Shown here: in pieces, positions 17,810-25,951 of the stretch
Position numbering within the stretch: the first letter of the stretch is position 1
Layout of the letters: every line of letters begins with the position of its first letter
From: Roseburia intestinalis L1-82
GTDB taxonomy: Bacteria; Bacillota; Clostridia; Lachnospirales; Lachnospiraceae
Reading direction: 5' to 3'
Length of the DNA: 64,000 nt
NCBI RefSeq assembly: GCF_900537995.1
Contig: NZ_LR027880.1
Span: 4,133,501 to 4,197,500, forward strand
Program-made: the position numbers and the translations under genes
Notes under the pieces: model-generated
The model's input: only the letters and a program-made list of their open reading frames with translations
What the model was told of the DNA's origin: nothing
Databases searched by the model: none

Positions 17810-19207
17810 TTATTTCTTTTTGAAGTTGGTGTATCCTTTTTGTTTATATGGATGCTCTTTCCAGAGTCTGTCTGCCGTTTCTTTCCATTCACATGCATAT
17901 GCTTCGCATTTTCCACATAAATGTTCTACCGGCTCTGCCTCCTCAACATCTGTGGAGTGCGCACCTGTTTCATGTACCATACGCTGTAAGATCTCAGGAT
18001 TCTCAAGCATCGGACATGGGCGCAGCATGTTGTCGTTGAATGGCTGGTTATCTCTGTATGCCATGAACAATGGCTGTTTCAAACATTCTAACAGTGATTT
18101 TTCACGGATATTTGCACCGGAATAATGAATGAATACACATGGCTCCACGTCACCCTTCGGGTTGATATGGCAGTAGTTTCTTCCTCCTGCAATACATCCG
18201 CCTACAAACTCACCATCATTCTGGAAATCCATAACAAAGATTTCTTTTCCACCTTCCATCGCACGAACCTCACGGATTCTGTGATAGATATATTCACGCT
18301 GTTCTTTGGTCGGCATCAGATCCGGAGCAGCTTTCATACCTACCGGCATCAGATGGAAATACCATGCAAAACGGCTTCCATGCTCGATCAGAAGATCAAA
18401 AAATTCGTCAGATGTAACAGCATCCATGTTTTTGCTAGTATAGCATACACTGTTTCCGAAAATCAATCCGTTCTCATGTAAAAGATCCATTGCATGAAGA
18501 ACTTTATCATATACGCCCTCTCCACGGCGGAAATCATTCGCATCTTCAAATCCCTCAAGGCTGATGGATAAGGAAAGGTTGCCGACACGTTTCATATCAT
18601 CGCAGAGTTTCTGATCTACGAGTGTACCATTTGTATAGCAGTGGAATGCACAGTCATTGTGTTTCTCACAGAGTTTGATGATGTCTGCTTTACGAACCAG
18701 AGGCTCTCCACCGGTCATCATGTAAAAATAAATACCAAGTTCTTTTCCCTGTGTTACGATGCTGTCAAGTTCATCAAAGGAAAGATTTAATTTATTACCG
18801 TACTCAGCTGCCCAGCATCCGGTACAGTGAAGGTTACATGCACTTGTCGGATCCATTAAGATCAGCCACGGGATATTACAGTCATGAACCTCTCTCATTT
18901 TACGGATGGTCTTTGTTCCATAAAATGCAGCCTGAAAACCAAGGTTTAATGCGGTCATTTTTGCAACATGCGGATCTGTCTCATCCAACAGACGATTGAC
19001 ATAGCGCATCCATTTGTGATCCGGATTCTGGATCATTTTTCTTACACCATCATAAGCTTCTTTACGGAAGTTATCTCCCATAAATTTCTCTGTAAGATCT
19101 ACGATCTGTAACAATCCTTTCTCACGATCCTTGTTCAGACTTTTCAGTGCAGCATCGATTGCGACGCTGAATGCTTTTCTCTCTACTGTCAGTGCTAAAT
19201 TTGCCAT
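17810..19207 (-). CDS. Radical SAM protein with SPASM-like C-terminus
   Basis: The 465-residue protein has the radical SAM cluster motif in DPTSACNLHCTGCW (CxxxCxxC), followed by MTGGEPLV and SISLEGF, which bind AdoMet. A Cys-rich C-terminus (CIAGGRNYCHINPKGDVEPC ... CGKCEAYAC) suggests extra iron-sulphur clusters. About 110 N-terminal residues precede the barrel and look helical. The ATG at 19207 is preferred over one nine codons upstream because GGAGG lies 8 nt before it. Product unknown; coupling to a lipid-flippase-like gene points to the envelope. It has a strong promoter and a leader of about 190 nt. Confidence 0.88.
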   Translation of the reverse strand: MANLALTVERKAFSVAIDAALKSLNKDREKGLLQIVDLTEKFMGDNFRKEAYDGVRKMIQNPDHKWMRYVNRLLDETDPHVAKMTALNLGFQAAFYGTKTIRKMREVHDCNIPWLILMDPTSACNLHCTGCWAAEYGNKLNLSFDELDSIVTQGKELGIYFYMMTGGEPLVRKADIIKLCEKHNDCAFHCYTNGTLVDQKLCDDMKRVGNLSLSISLEGFEDANDFRRGEGVYDKVLHAMDLLHENGLIFGNSVCYTSKNMDAVTSDEFFDLLIEHGSRFAWYFHLMPVGMKAAPDLMPTKEQREYIYHRIREVRAMEGGKEIFVMDFQNDGEFVGGCIAGGRNYCHINPKGDVEPCVFIHYSGANIREKSLLECLKQPLFMAYRDNQPFNDNMLRPCPMLENPEILQRMVHETGAHSTDVEEAEPVEHLCGKCEAYACEWKETADRLWKEHPYKQKGYTNFKKK

Positions 19208-19256
19208 AACTCCGACCTCCGTTATTTTTTTCACATTCTTTTACTAGAAGCAAGTA

Positions 19257-19289
19257 TAAAAAAATTGCACTCTTTTTTAAATATGCAAT
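19257..19289 (-). terminator. Terminator-like hairpin in the radical SAM leader
   Basis: On the minus strand ATTGCA (19284-19289) pairs with TGCAAT (19264-19269), followed directly by a T7 run. An upstream inverted repeat (ACTACAT/ATGTAGT at 19344-19390) lies in the same leader. The stem is short and AT-rich, so attenuation is possible but unproven. Confidence 0.35.
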
Positions 19290-19407
19290 GACTTTTTAAT
19301 GTAGCCATCTAATATACAAATTTGCTTTTTTGTCTATTTTCCGACTACATCAGGCAATATTTGCATAGCATTCATGTGTCATCATGTAGTATTGATAACT
19401 ATGTTGT

Positions 19408-19435
19408 ATTATATCATTCCAATAAACTTTGTCAA
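19408..19435 (-). promoter_or_regulatory. Promoter of the radical SAM gene
   Basis: TTGACA (19430-19435) and TATAAT (19408-19413) are separated by 16 nt on the minus strand. Transcription would start near 19401, giving a leader of about 190 nt before the ATG at 19207. Confidence 0.85.
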
Positions 19436-19476
19436 TCAGCGATTATTACTTTTTTCTTAAATCTTAACTACCATGC

Positions 19477-19505
19477 TTAACAGTTCTTTCCAAACTGGTT
19501 ATAAT
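19477..19505 (+). promoter_or_regulatory. Promoter of the phospholipase C-like gene
   Basis: TTAACA (19477-19482), a 17-nt spacer and TATAAT (19500-19505) lie on the plus strand. The start of transcription near 19512 lies downstream of an ATG at 19510, which excludes that codon and supports the ATG at 19543. Confidence 0.85.
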
Positions 19506-19542
19506 AACGATGGTTCATTTCATGGAAAGGAGATTTTTAATC

Positions 19543-20511
19543 ATGCCTGGATATGTTACCCATTATATATTCGGAAGAGAGGTTTATCATAACCTGAAAA
19601 ATAATTCTTTAAAAAAGAATCTTTATTATAATCGCGCTGCCTACGGTCTCGGACTTCAGGGACCGGATATTTTCTTTTATTATCTTCCTTCCTATGTGTT
19701 AGAAGGTCACAATATCGGTGCTCTTGCCCATGTCCGCGAGACCAGTGCCTTTTTCCAGGGTCTGATTGAAAGCCGTAACCAGTTTTCCTCCCGCACGGAT
19801 CTTAACATTGCAGAAGCCTACCTGATTGGTTTTCTCGGGCACTATACCTTGGATACAATATGTCATCCGTATATTTATGCCATGACACACTATAAGGATA
19901 AAAAGGAAAACGCCTATTTTTCAAGACATGCCTATCTGGAAACAGATATCGATACCGCACTGCTCGATTTAAAACTGCACCGCCAGCCCTGCAATTTCCA
20001 TACCGAGGACACGATCCGGCTGACACACCGCCAGAAACATGTTATTGCAAGTATGCTCTATTATGCCTACCGCTATGCCTTTCCGGATGTCAAATTCCGC
20101 AAATATACCATGTACCTTGCTATTTTTTCCATGCAGCTTGGTCTCTGGCTGATGCACGATGATTCCGGAAAGAAAAAGGCCATTGTCCGGCTGACGGAGC
20201 GGATCTGTCTCGGATATCCGCTGTTTTCACCACTGATCCCGAGTGATACCTTGTTTTTCCGCACGGATCCATTTAATTTAAGACATGCACTGTGGAAAAA
20301 TCCATGGGATTCTTCCATTACTTCCAATGAGAGTTTCTTTGAACTGTATGATAAATCCAAAGAGCTGTACCTGTCCCGGATCCATTCGCTGTATGCTGCA
20401 CTTCATGCAGGTGCTGATTCAGCAAGGCAGGACGCTGCTATACAAGATTTTTTGCAGGAATATGGAAATCTTTCGTTTCACAGCGGGTTGAGTGCTACGA
20501 TTCCGAGCTGA
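19543..20511 (+). CDS. Zinc-dependent phospholipase C-like protein
   Basis: The 322-residue protein resembles the Zn_dep_PLPC family. It starts MPGYVTHYIFGREVYHNL, has GLQGPDIFFYYLP and the ligand-rich FLGHYTLDTICHPYIYAMTHY followed by FSRHAYLETDIDT, giving the His/Asp set for three zinc ions. No signal peptide is seen, unlike secreted clostridial toxins, so a cytoplasmic lipid or phosphoester role is more likely. The start is set by AAAGGAGA about 9 nt upstream. It is divergent from the radical SAM gene. Confidence 0.85.
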   Translation: MPGYVTHYIFGREVYHNLKNNSLKKNLYYNRAAYGLGLQGPDIFFYYLPSYVLEGHNIGALAHVRETSAFFQGLIESRNQFSSRTDLNIAEAYLIGFLGHYTLDTICHPYIYAMTHYKDKKENAYFSRHAYLETDIDTALLDLKLHRQPCNFHTEDTIRLTHRQKHVIASMLYYAYRYAFPDVKFRKYTMYLAIFSMQLGLWLMHDDSGKKKAIVRLTERICLGYPLFSPLIPSDTLFFRTDPFNLRHALWKNPWDSSITSNESFFELYDKSKELYLSRIHSLYAALHAGADSARQDAAIQDFLQEYGNLSFHSGLSATIPS

Positions 20512-20579
20512 TTGCCTGAAGTAACGACTCTACAATTTTCTATGAAGATCCATGTGACAAAAGGCAGCTCACCTCAAAT

Positions 20580-20612
20580 AAAAATACCGCGCAAATCTGC
20601 GCGGTATTTTTA
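20580..20612. terminator. Bidirectional terminator
   Basis: ACCGCGCA and TGCGCGGT form a GC-rich stem with A-runs on the left and ATTTTTAT on the right. It lies between the convergent phospholipase and dehydrogenase genes and can serve both. Confidence 0.9.
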
Positions 20613-20687
20613 TTTCTGTATTTTGTTTTTGTATATTACTTCTGATAACAGGCTAATAGGCTGTTTGCAAAGTGTACCTTCTAGTGT

Positions 20688-21632
20688 TTATTTATCACTT
20701 CCGCCAAAGAAGTCACGGATCTGTCCCTCAATGATTTTCATCAGTCTGGTGCGCGCCTCAAGGCTTGCCCACGCAATATGAGGGGTAATGATCAGACGGT
20801 CGCTGTCCTTGATCCGTTTCAATGGATTTTCTGCACTCATCGGTTCTACGGTAAGTACGTCAAGTCCGGCTCCTGCGATCGTTTTATTTTCCAACGCATC
20901 TGCAAGATCTCTTTCCACAACGATCGGTCCTCTGCCGAGGTTTAAAAAGATGGCAGACGGTTTCATTTTAGAAAATGCCTCTGCATTCATCAGCCCTTCT
21001 GTCTGCTCTGTCAGCGGCGCATGTACGGACACGATGTCTGATTTTGCAAGCAGCTCATCAAACTCCACACGCTCATAACCCGGCTGGTTATTTTTCCCTG
21101 TTGTAGAATAGTAGATCACATGGCAGCCAAACATTTTGGCAATGTCCGCAACTCTTCGTCCGATCGCTCCAAGCCCAATAATTCCCCATGTCTTACCATT
21201 CAGATCATGGAATACATTATCAAAATGGGTAAATGTGATATCTCCAACGTATTTTTCTGATTTGACATAGTCATCATAGTATCTTAATTTTTCCCAGAGA
21301 TAGAATAACAGGGCAAATGTGTGCTGTGCCACCGTCTCCGTGGAATATCCGGCAACATTTCTCCAGGCAATGCCATGTGCATCCAGATATGCTTTGTCCA
21401 GATTGTTCGTTCCGGTTGCAGTCACGCAGACCAGTTTTAAGTGCTCTGCCTCACCGATCGATGTCTCATTGATCTGTACTTTATTTACGATCACCACATC
21501 GGCATCTTTGGTGCGCTCTCTTGCCTCTTCCGTTGTGGAAAATCCATATTTTATAACTGTTCCAAGTTTGTCGTACCCGGAGAGATCAATGTCTTCCCCG
21601 ATAGTTTTTGCATCCAGAAATACAATGTTCAT
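20688..21632 (-). CDS. D-2-hydroxyacid dehydrogenase (NAD-dependent)
   Basis: The 314-residue protein has the family dinucleotide motif GLGAIGRRVADIAKMFG, the substrate loop NVAGYSTETVAQHTFALL, the catalytic Arg in NLGRGPIVVERDL, the Glu region near ENPLKR and the catalytic His in IITPHIAWAS. It would interconvert a 2-keto acid and its D-hydroxy acid; glycerate, lactate or a branched substrate cannot be told apart. The ATG at 21632 has GGAG 7 nt upstream. It follows the patatin gene closely. Confidence 0.92.
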   Translation of the reverse strand: MNIVFLDAKTIGEDIDLSGYDKLGTVIKYGFSTTEEARERTKDADVVIVNKVQINETSIGEAEHLKLVCVTATGTNNLDKAYLDAHGIAWRNVAGYSTETVAQHTFALLFYLWEKLRYYDDYVKSEKYVGDITFTHFDNVFHDLNGKTWGIIGLGAIGRRVADIAKMFGCHVIYYSTTGKNNQPGYERVEFDELLAKSDIVSVHAPLTEQTEGLMNAEAFSKMKPSAIFLNLGRGPIVVERDLADALENKTIAGAGLDVLTVEPMSAENPLKRIKDSDRLIITPHIAWASLEARTRLMKIIEGQIRDFFGGSDK

Positions 21633-21649
21633 CTTTTTTCTCCTTTGCA

Positions 21650-22501
21650 TTATTTATTCAAATAGGCGCGAAGGGCGTCTGTCTGTTCTGTGGCAATACG
21701 ATAACCTTCATCATAAAGCCTGCGCAATTTTATGGTATCCGTCTCCGTCCTGCCAACTCCATAGGTCGACTCCGGTGCGATCACAAATACTTTTTCCTCT
21801 TTCTCTAACTGCATCAGTTTTTCCATGGAAACATTGTAGCGCTCCGCGCGAAGTTTCATATCCTCCACGATCTTCGGATATCGCTGATAAAGACGGTTCA
21901 TAACGCCTGCCGCCTTTTCCTGTGTCTTTACATAGCCGCGTTCCCTTGTCAGAACAACAACCAGTTTTTCACAGCCCATTTCCATAGCATGTTCATAAGG
22001 AACCGAATCTGCAAGTCCGCCGTCCAGATAATAATGTCTGCCGATCTTTACCGGCTGAAAAAGAATCGGCAGTGAACAGGTTGCGATCAGCAGATCCTTC
22101 ATCTCTTTCCCACGCGGGACTTCCATGTATTCTGCTTTTCCTGTGTGAATATTTGTGACTGCCGCTTCAATCTCTCCTGGAAAACGTGCCAGAGCATCAT
22201 AATCAAGCGGAAGAAGCTCATTCGGTACTTCTTCAAACACAAACTTCGTATTGTAATACGCATGTTCTTTGCGGTTTAGCAGATGGCGCATACCCATATA
22301 GCGCTTATCCGCCATATATTTTTCCATCAGTTCCAGATTACGTCCTTTCTGCCCGGAAAGATACGACAATCCATATGCCATTCCAGCGGAAACACCGATG
22401 TAATAATCCGGCATGATATTTTCTTCCAGAAATTTATCCATTACTCCACAGGAAAAAACCGTGCGGTTTGCCCCGCCTTCAAATACCATTCCAAGTTTCA
22501 T
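21650..22501 (-). CDS. Patatin-like phospholipase
   Basis: The 283-residue protein has the patatin oxyanion stretch EGGANRTVFSCGVMDKFLE, the nucleophile motif GVSAG (GxSxG) and the dyad Asp in YYLDGGLADSVP. It is the YjjU/DUF6363-like type with a C-terminal extension. It should hydrolyse acyl esters of lipids inside the cell. It lies 2 nt from the NfeD stop, so the two are in one transcript. Confidence 0.93.
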   Translation of the reverse strand: MKLGMVFEGGANRTVFSCGVMDKFLEENIMPDYYIGVSAGMAYGLSYLSGQKGRNLELMEKYMADKRYMGMRHLLNRKEHAYYNTKFVFEEVPNELLPLDYDALARFPGEIEAAVTNIHTGKAEYMEVPRGKEMKDLLIATCSLPILFQPVKIGRHYYLDGGLADSVPYEHAMEMGCEKLVVVLTRERGYVKTQEKAAGVMNRLYQRYPKIVEDMKLRAERYNVSMEKLMQLEKEEKVFVIAPESTYGVGRTETDTIKLRRLYDEGYRIATEQTDALRAYLNK

Positions 22502-22503
22502 TT

Positions 22504-22962
22504 CTATTTATCTCCATTCATCTGAGGCATATCACTGCTCTCCGTCACATAAAGAGTGACACCCTTGATTTCCTTTACCATCACGATCATCCCCGGCTCG
22601 AAGGTCTTTTCATCATCCACCGAGCGGGCTGTCCATTCCAGACCATTCATAACCGCGGTTCCGGTTCCCCTGACATTATCAATCTGCTCTGTGACACAGA
22701 CATTTTTTCCAACTGCTTCCTCATAATTTGTCTTAACCAGATGCGGTTTTAAATATTTCAGAGCCCAGGGTCTTGTAAAATAAAGCAGTACAAATGACAC
22801 TGCTGCAAACACGATGATCTGTCCCGTGATTCCCATTCCAAATGCCGCACAGATCAGTCCTGCAAGACTTCCTCCTGCCAGCCAGATCGATGTCAGACCA
22901 ACGGTAGCGATCTCCAATACCACAAAGAAAATGATCAATGCCAACCAAACTATTATCTCCAT
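22504..22962 (-). CDS. nfeD: NfeD-family membrane protein
   Basis: The 152-residue protein has two to three N-terminal membrane helices (IIVWLALIIFFVVLEIATVGLTSIW, GMGITGQIIVFAAVSFVLLYF) and a C-terminal OB fold (VGKNVCVTEQIDNVRGTGTAVMNGLEWTARS). This is the short NfeD1b form without the protease part. The family works with SPFH proteins in membrane microdomains. The likely partner is the Band 7 protein at 15737-16669, unusually separate here. Confidence 0.92.
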   Translation of the reverse strand: MEIIVWLALIIFFVVLEIATVGLTSIWLAGGSLAGLICAAFGMGITGQIIVFAAVSFVLLYFTRPWALKYLKPHLVKTNYEEAVGKNVCVTEQIDNVRGTGTAVMNGLEWTARSVDDEKTFEPGMIVMVKEIKGVTLYVTESSDMPQMNGDK

Positions 22963-23038
22963 AATCTTCTCCCTCCTGTCGTAATATTTCTGCTGTTTCT
23001 ATAGTAGTATAACGCAAATAAATTTTCAATGCCATGGT

Positions 23039-23065
23039 TAATTATCTACGCTTTTCGACCGAAAC
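23039..23065 (+). promoter_or_regulatory. Possible sigma-28 promoter of the FliD-like gene
   Basis: TAAT (23039-23042), a 15-nt spacer and ACCGAAAC (23058-23065) partly match the flagellar consensus TAAA-N15-GCCGATAA. The expected start near 23072 gives a 27-nt leader. The -10 match is weaker than at the flagellin gene. Confidence 0.45.
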
Positions 23066-23098
23066 ATATAACAGATGATTTTTAAGGAGGTCTTTCTT

Positions 23099-23827
23099 AT
23101 GGCCAATACCGCTTATGTCGGAGCCGGAACCACACTTGGTACATCCTATTATATGCGTCGTTTTTATGCAGCAAATGCGGATGCACGTACCACCACATCA
23201 CGCAGTAATCTGTCCAATTCCACCCTCACGGGTGCCGATTCGCATGCGCTGCGCCGTGCGATACGTTCCCTTGGCTCATTTACATATGATGACGATAATG
23301 AAATAAATATCAAAAACAGTGTTTCAGCGTTCATCAGCACCTACAATAATATGATAAACTCATCCGGTGCATCAGACGACCGTACCGTCAAAAACACCCA
23401 GAAAAATCTGAAGAATCTGACTGCAGAGTATGAAAGCCAGCTTGACAAGATCGGTATTACCGTAAAAGGCAACGGCACGCTCGAATCGCGCAGTTCTCTT
23501 TTTGGTTCCGCGGATATTTCAAAATTTGAGTCTCTGTTTTCTTCAGATTCAGAGTACATGCAGCGTGTCAATTCCTATGCCAGACGTCTGGAAAACAGAA
23601 GCAATATTCTGACACAGATCGAATACAATGATGCACTGGCAAAGCGCAATGCAAATAAACAGACATCCTCGTCTGTTTCCGACAGCACCACCGGCAAAAC
23701 CGATTCTGCTGATACCGGTTCTACCGCTGTGAATGCACTTAACATCGCATCTGTTACACCGGTAACTGCTGATTTAAACACACTGCTCAACACCGGAATC
23801 GGCAGCAATGTGAATGTCATTTTATAA
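23099..23827 (+). CDS. Small secreted-type flagellar cap/hook-associated (FliD-like) protein
   Basis: The 242-residue protein is rich in Ser, Thr, Asn and Asp and has no signal peptide or Cys, as in flagellar export substrates. A central part resembles the C-terminal domain of FliD (NSVSAFISTYNNMINSSG ... KNLKNLTAEYESQLDKIGITVKGNGTL ... SLFSSDSEYMQRVNSYARRLE). It is much shorter than FliD, so it would be a FliD-C-like accessory protein. A possible sigma-28 promoter precedes it. GGAGG lies 8 nt before the ATG at 23099, which is chosen over an ATG at 23075. Confidence 0.65.
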   Translation: MANTAYVGAGTTLGTSYYMRRFYAANADARTTTSRSNLSNSTLTGADSHALRRAIRSLGSFTYDDDNEINIKNSVSAFISTYNNMINSSGASDDRTVKNTQKNLKNLTAEYESQLDKIGITVKGNGTLESRSSLFGSADISKFESLFSSDSEYMQRVNSYARRLENRSNILTQIEYNDALAKRNANKQTSSSVSDSTTGKTDSADTGSTAVNALNIASVTPVTADLNTLLNTGIGSNVNVIL

Positions 23828-23838
23828 TTTGGGGGAAT

Positions 23839-24921
23839 CTATTTCCACTGCATATTTACTTTCAACGCATTTCCACTGACACTGATGTCCGCATAACTTC
23901 CGCAGACAAGCGGCATCATCGGTGGGATATGTCCGATATCCGCATCCATAATGACCGGTACCTGATACCCGGCAAGCAGGTCTGTAACCGCATGGTACTG
24001 GTCTAATCCCATCATTTCCTGTCCGAACACCGCCGGTCTTCCAATCAAAAAACCTTTTACATGCGAAAACCATCCGGCATGTTTCATCTGCCAGACCGCC
24101 CTGCGGATAGACATCACATTCAGATCACAGGACTCTAAAAACCAGATGATTCCGTCATCCTGATACTTCTCTGTAAATTCCTGTACTTTATCAAACTCTG
24201 TTCCCAGCAGGTTGACCAGACAATCCATGCAGCCGCCAAGCAGTCTTCCCTGCATGGTGATTTCTTCCTGTAATTCCTCTGCCGGCTGCACCAATGGTTT
24301 GTACTGCACATTATTTTTCTGTCTTTCAGGCAGACATACCATAAGTTTTTTCTCTTCTGTCACATTGTATGGTTCAAGCGGATGTTCCTCGTCTTTTTTT
24401 CCTTCTTTTTCCCACAGTGCATAGCCCTCTATACTGCTTTTTTCTCCACGCAGAAGATGATAGGCATCCCAAAGGCTCTCATGCCACGGTTCCATGCCGA
24501 ATGCCGCCGCACATGGTCCATATATAGATGCTGTATCGCACAGCGTGGCAAGCAGGAATGTCATATTAGTATTATCGGAAAATCCCATATACCACTTTGG
24601 TTTTGTCACCCTGATCCTGTCAAAATCTACTTTGTCTAAGATTTCACACATCAGTTCACCGCCGCCACAGGAGATCAGTATGTCATTTTTATCGCTGCAA
24701 TAATATTCTGTCAGCTCCGCCCCGCATGCTTCCGGAGTGCTGCTGATGCCGATTCCTTCCGACGCATAACAGTTTGGTCCAAGTTCTAATCTATGTCCCA
24801 GTCCGGTAAATTTCTTCTGTGCATTTAAAAATGCTGTATGGTACGGCTCTATACTGCAGCCAAAAGATGGTGCCACAAAACCGATCGTTCCGTTTTCCGG
24901 TAAAAATTCTGGATATTTCAT
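23839..24921 (-). CDS. S66-family peptidase (LD-carboxypeptidase/MccF-like)
   Basis: The 360-residue protein has the S66 nucleophile Ser in WYMGFSDNTNMTFLL, the Glu in IIWFLESCDLN and the His in MDADIGHIPPMMPLVCG, forming the Ser-Glu-His triad. Family members trim tetrapeptides in peptidoglycan recycling or detoxify microcin C. An extended middle (about 165-220) is typical of MccF-like members. No signal peptide, so it acts in the cytoplasm. Confidence 0.92.
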   Translation of the reverse strand: MKYPEFLPENGTIGFVAPSFGCSIEPYHTAFLNAQKKFTGLGHRLELGPNCYASEGIGISSTPEACGAELTEYYCSDKNDILISCGGGELMCEILDKVDFDRIRVTKPKWYMGFSDNTNMTFLLATLCDTASIYGPCAAAFGMEPWHESLWDAYHLLRGEKSSIEGYALWEKEGKKDEEHPLEPYNVTEEKKLMVCLPERQKNNVQYKPLVQPAEELQEEITMQGRLLGGCMDCLVNLLGTEFDKVQEFTEKYQDDGIIWFLESCDLNVMSIRRAVWQMKHAGWFSHVKGFLIGRPAVFGQEMMGLDQYHAVTDLLAGYQVPVIMDADIGHIPPMMPLVCGSYADISVSGNALKVNMQWK

Positions 24922-25029
24922 ATCGTTATCGTTTCCTCCAATGTTTCTCTCTCTCAGTTTACACCGTCAAAAAAACGGTTGCAATCTTTTTTCGTTTTGC
25001 TATAATAATTAGTAGTTATTTCATTACGG

Positions 25030-25100
25030 GCAGACATAGTACATCGGTAGTATATCAGCTTCCCAAGCTGAGGAGGCGGGTTCGATTCCCGTTGTCTGCT
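25030..25100 (+). tRNA. tRNA-Gly (anticodon CCC)
   Basis: A 71-nt cloverleaf: acceptor GCAGACA pairs with TGTCTGC, the anticodon stem TCAGC/GCTGA encloses TTCCCAA (anticodon CCC), and the T arm has TTCGATT between GCGGG and CCCGT. The discriminator is T, usual for Gly. CCA is not encoded. A T-rich stretch (CTCTTTTATTTTTC) follows. Confidence 0.95.
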
Positions 25101-25167
25101 CTCTTTTATTTTTCATAGAAGTTCTTATTTTCCCTTGTGACACATTGACAATATAATATATTTACCC

Positions 25168-25226
25168 AGGCAGCCGGTGGACGGTTGCACCTGCTCCTCC
25201 GAGTCTTGATATAGGAGGACGGCAAT
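25168..25226 (+). promoter_or_regulatory. SD-sequestering leader hairpins of the toxin-like gene
   Basis: CCTCC (25196-25200) can pair with the GGAGG ribosome site (25215-25219) across a 14-nt loop, hiding it. Just upstream CAGCCG pairs with CGGTTG. Such self-inhibiting leaders are typical of type I toxin mRNAs. Confidence 0.6.
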
Positions 25227-25412
25227 ATGGTTACATACTCAGACTTATTTACATTTGTTATCCTGATATGTGCGATCATTACGCTTGTTAGAGATAATAG
25301 GAAAAAAAACAACCCCTATTTCTTTTGCAAACTCTTATACACCTGCACAATTTCCTCCAGATCCTCCGCAAGCCCCTCTTTCGACAACACCTGCTTCGCC
25401 TGCATGCCGTAG
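25227..25412 (+). CDS. Small hydrophobic peptide, holin-like type I toxin candidate
   Basis: The first 30 residues (MVTYSDLFTFVILICAIITL, then VRDNRKKNN) form one membrane helix and a basic tail, as in putative holin-like toxins of Firmicutes. AGGAGG lies 8 nt before the ATG. The leader can fold to sequester this site, as in type I toxin messages. Unlike known family members the frame does not stop after the Lys run but goes on to 61 codons, overlapping the end of the opposite HAD gene, so the 3' part may be lost or frameshifted at an A8 run. No antitoxin RNA can be proven from sequence. Confidence 0.55.
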   Translation: MVTYSDLFTFVILICAIITLVRDNRKKNNPYFFCKLLYTCTISSRSSASPSFDNTCFACMP

Positions 25413-25951
25413 CTTATCGCCGCCTGTACATTTTCCAGACGGTCATCAAAAAACAAACATTCAGATGGATTTAACTCATATTTCTCGCAGAGTGCCGCAT
25501 AAATCGCCGGATCCGGTTTTGCTTTGTGCACCATATAGGACACGATCAGTCCGTCAATATCATTCATGAAATCCGCGTATTCTGTATGCTTTTTGAATAA
25601 TTCCTCTGAATAGTTGGATAGCAGATACACCCCGTACCCCTGCTTTTTCAATTTGTGTACAAGTTCCCAGACTGCAGGTCTTGCTACGGGCATATACTCT
25701 CCATGCCCGATAAACCAGCGGATCACCTTTTCATCTGCCGGATATTTTCTACAATAACGCTCAATGATCTCCTGCTGCGGGACGGTTCCCAGATCAAGCA
25801 GTCCCCACAATCCTTCCGGATCATCAAACATTTCCGTTCCAATGCGTACTGCTTCCGTTTCTGTAAGACCATAATCCATCAGCATATATTTCCACCGGTA
25901 GGAGAGTAAAACATCCCCCACATCAAAAATAATATTTTTTATCTGTTCCAT
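25316..25951 (-). CDS. HAD-family hydrolase
   Basis: The 211-residue protein has an N-terminal motif I (NIIFDVGDVLLSY), in which the second catalytic Asp is conserved (DVGD), motif II YLLSNYSE, Lys in HKAKPDP and motif IV FFDDRLENV. This is the HAD-IA/epoxide-hydrolase N-domain-like group of small-molecule phosphatases. The alpha-helical cap lies at about 20-80. Substrate unknown. Its 3' end overlaps the small toxin-like ORF on the other strand. Confidence 0.92.
   Translation of the reverse strand: MEQIKNIIFDVGDVLLSYRWKYMLMDYGLTETEAVRIGTEMFDDPEGLWGLLDLGTVPQQEIIERYCRKYPADEKVIRWFIGHGEYMPVARPAVWELVHKLKKQGYGVYLLSNYSEELFKKHTEYADFMNDIDGLIVSYMVHKAKPDPAIYAALCEKYELNPSECLFFDDRLENVQAAISYGMQAKQVLSKEGLAEDLEEIVQVYKSLQKK

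Noticed and set aside
25145..25157. TTGACA and TATAAT next to each other as a toxin promoter
   Set aside because: The two elements are only 1 nt apart, so they cannot form one promoter; neither has a well-placed partner.
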